A stretch of DNA of 64,000 nt from Marchantia polymorpha subsp. ruderalis (Eukaryota; Streptophyta; Marchantiopsida; Marchantiales; Marchantiaceae). The stretch is from contig AP031353.1 of NCBI GenBank assembly GCA_037833965.1, forward strand, positions 21,702,501 to 21,766,500, in the 5' to 3' direction. A program made the translations under genes and the position numbers. Positions 62,681-64,000 of this stretch are shown here, in pieces. Below the pieces are notes generated by a model. It made no database searches and had not been told where the DNA came from. It was given only the letters and a program-made list of their open reading frames with translations. How positions within the stretch are numbered: the first letter of the stretch is position 1; the number at the start of each line of letters is the position of its first letter.

Positions 62681-62930
62681 ATCAATTTTTGAACAATAAA
62701 CATGCAAGATGCAATATTTATAACTCAAATTTTTGAATGCATAATGAAGTAAATACACATGAAGTATCTTAGAAAAAAATCACAAATCATCACAACGGAC
62801 AAATTGGACAGAATAGATTCTGGAGAGATTTTTTGTGAAAAATTATGGAAAAGACTACTATAGAGTTGTGATAGAACCACATATACCTTTTGTGACTACT
62901 TTGTTGAGACGTCATATAGTGATTATACTC
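60880..62930. other. AT-rich block 3 with an (AT)n microsatellite
   Basis: Very AT-rich DNA without open frames. It contains a perfect AT run at about 62,648-62,677. It separates the copia RT from the next element. Confidence 0.7.
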
Positions 62931-62959
62931 ACTTTGTATTAGAGTGAGTGTGAGAAAAC

Positions 62960-63735
62960 ATGGCGACATCAATTGATATGAGTAAGGTTCTTAACGCAAT
63001 CATGACGGATATGAAAGAGTTGAAAAAAGCAATAGTAGATTGGCATACCAAGCAACAAGTCATGGAAGATAAAATTGCAATTGAGAGTGAAAAAGTAGAG
63101 TTGGAGAGATGGAAGTTGAAACTCAATTTCAAGCTTTCACAAGTTCAGCTGGAACCAACTCCTATTGATGCAGCAGAATCAAATAGGAGACGACTTCAAG
63201 AGATTGAAAGTCAAACAAATCTTTTGCTTCAAATGGAAAGATCATGTAATATGAAAACTTACAAAGAGAATAGAGCGATGGCAGTGTTAGAGGGATAGAT
63301 TATGATGATGAATATTCATTTATTCCATTGTTATGTTTCTCATTATATTGTAGGAATGTTCATGAAATATTATCTTATGGATAAGGCTCTCACATGATAC
63401 ACAACATGGGATCATCTCGTTAAGTGGAATGCAAGAATTACTTCTGCAAAATTTTCAAGTCATGGACTCTCTTCAAACTGCAAGAATGAAGTTGTGGGAT
63501 TTGAAACAGAAATGAGGTATTCATGAATACATTGAAGAATTTTGTGATCTTCAAATATCTATTGTGGATATGAGTGAAGCATAAATCTTAGACGTGCTCA
63601 AACAAGGCTTAAAGGATCAAATTCAAAAGAAGTTGATGAAAAGCAATATATCCACAATGAATGAAGCAATTGCAATTGCTACACAAATTTTGGGTGCTTT
63701 CGGTGTCAGACACAGTGAAGCAGTATGCAATTTTT
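62960..63735 (+). pseudogene. Ty3-type retrotransposon gag, decayed
   Basis: It begins with a 112-codon frame from MATSIDMSKVLNAIM with a helical, charged region (62,960-63,298). After frame changes, WDLKQ-stop-GIHEYIEEFCDLQI and then VDMSEA occur. ILDVLKQGLKDQIQKKLMKS and MNEAIAIATQILGAFG follow at 63,495-63,700. These match the second half of the Retrotrans_gag domain. No pol follows within the window. Confidence 0.75.
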
Positions 63736-63739
63736 GAAA

Positions 63740-64000
63740 TTCATCTAGTCTAACACTAATATAGTTGGGAAACTTTCGACATAGAGAAGATTTTGCGCCA
63801 ACAAAAGACCACCTCCAAGTGTAACACTAGGGTTTAGAGAGAAGTTCACTCGAAGATAGAAACGTAAACTCTGAAGATGAGAGATACCAACAATGGTTCT
63901 CCTCTCCCTTATATAGCTCTCACCAACAAGTACAAGGTGATAAGATCTAATCCCCACCATCCATCCCACTCCTAGTGGATGGATGACGTGGCGGATAACC
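63740..64000 (-). mobile_element. probable LTR or promoter region on the minus strand, cut by window edge
   Basis: The minus strand has a good TATA box (agctatataa, 63,911-63,920) followed by a pyrimidine/purine-mixed leader and an end-like ccaacta near 63,760. A hairpin with arms catccatcccact and agtggatggatg lies at about 63,958-63,985. The design is like an LTR (U3-TATA-R-U5), but no second copy is in the window to prove it. A host promoter is the alternative. Confidence 0.4.

Overview
The window reads as nuclear DNA of a land plant with swimming sperm, most likely a liverwort of the Marchantia type. Two intact or edge-cut protein genes support this. One is the 3' end of a hydin gene, a ciliary central-pair protein that flowering plants lack. 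The other is an intronless OVATE family protein gene, a family found only in land plants. A decayed minus-strand coiled-coil sequence also resembles a very abundant family of Marchantia hypothetical proteins that I know from memory. The many tri- and tetranucleotide repeats in GC-rich gene-flanking DNA fit the same picture. The species assignment is inference.

Layout. 1-3,919: last two exons of hydin, running in from the left edge. 3,920-6,215: 3' flank. About 6,220-10,600: very AT-rich DNA with no reading frames. 10,600-28,500: non-coding or unrecognised DNA with many microsatellites, a 72-nt near-perfect hairpin at 18,391-18,462 and a possible decayed gene at 19,890-20,530. 28,500-32,739: the OVATE gene and its probable leader or promoter. 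32,740-39,480: 3' flank and unrecognised DNA. 39,480-45,770: a second AT-rich block holding a 90-bp tandem repeat.

46,000-60,870 is a stack of dead mobile elements. A Ty1/copia element (tRNA-iMet primer site at 46,097, gag, integrase) carries a Ty3-type LTR in its leader. Next comes a minus-strand coiled-coil relic, itself split by a truncated minus-strand Ty3/gypsy element. That gypsy integrase is in turn split by two same-family LTRs lying head to tail between GGAC repeats. To the right, a copia reverse transcriptase is split by a pogo/Tigger-type transposase relic, and the transposase is split by a chloroplast atpI fragment.

60,880-62,930 is a third AT-rich block. 62,960-63,735 is a decayed Ty3-type gag, and 63,740-64,000 is LTR-like DNA on the other strand. 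Hydin and the OVATE protein have no functional relation. The rest is transposon and compositional history. Nothing prokaryotic, no CRISPR array and no tRNA or rRNA gene was seen.
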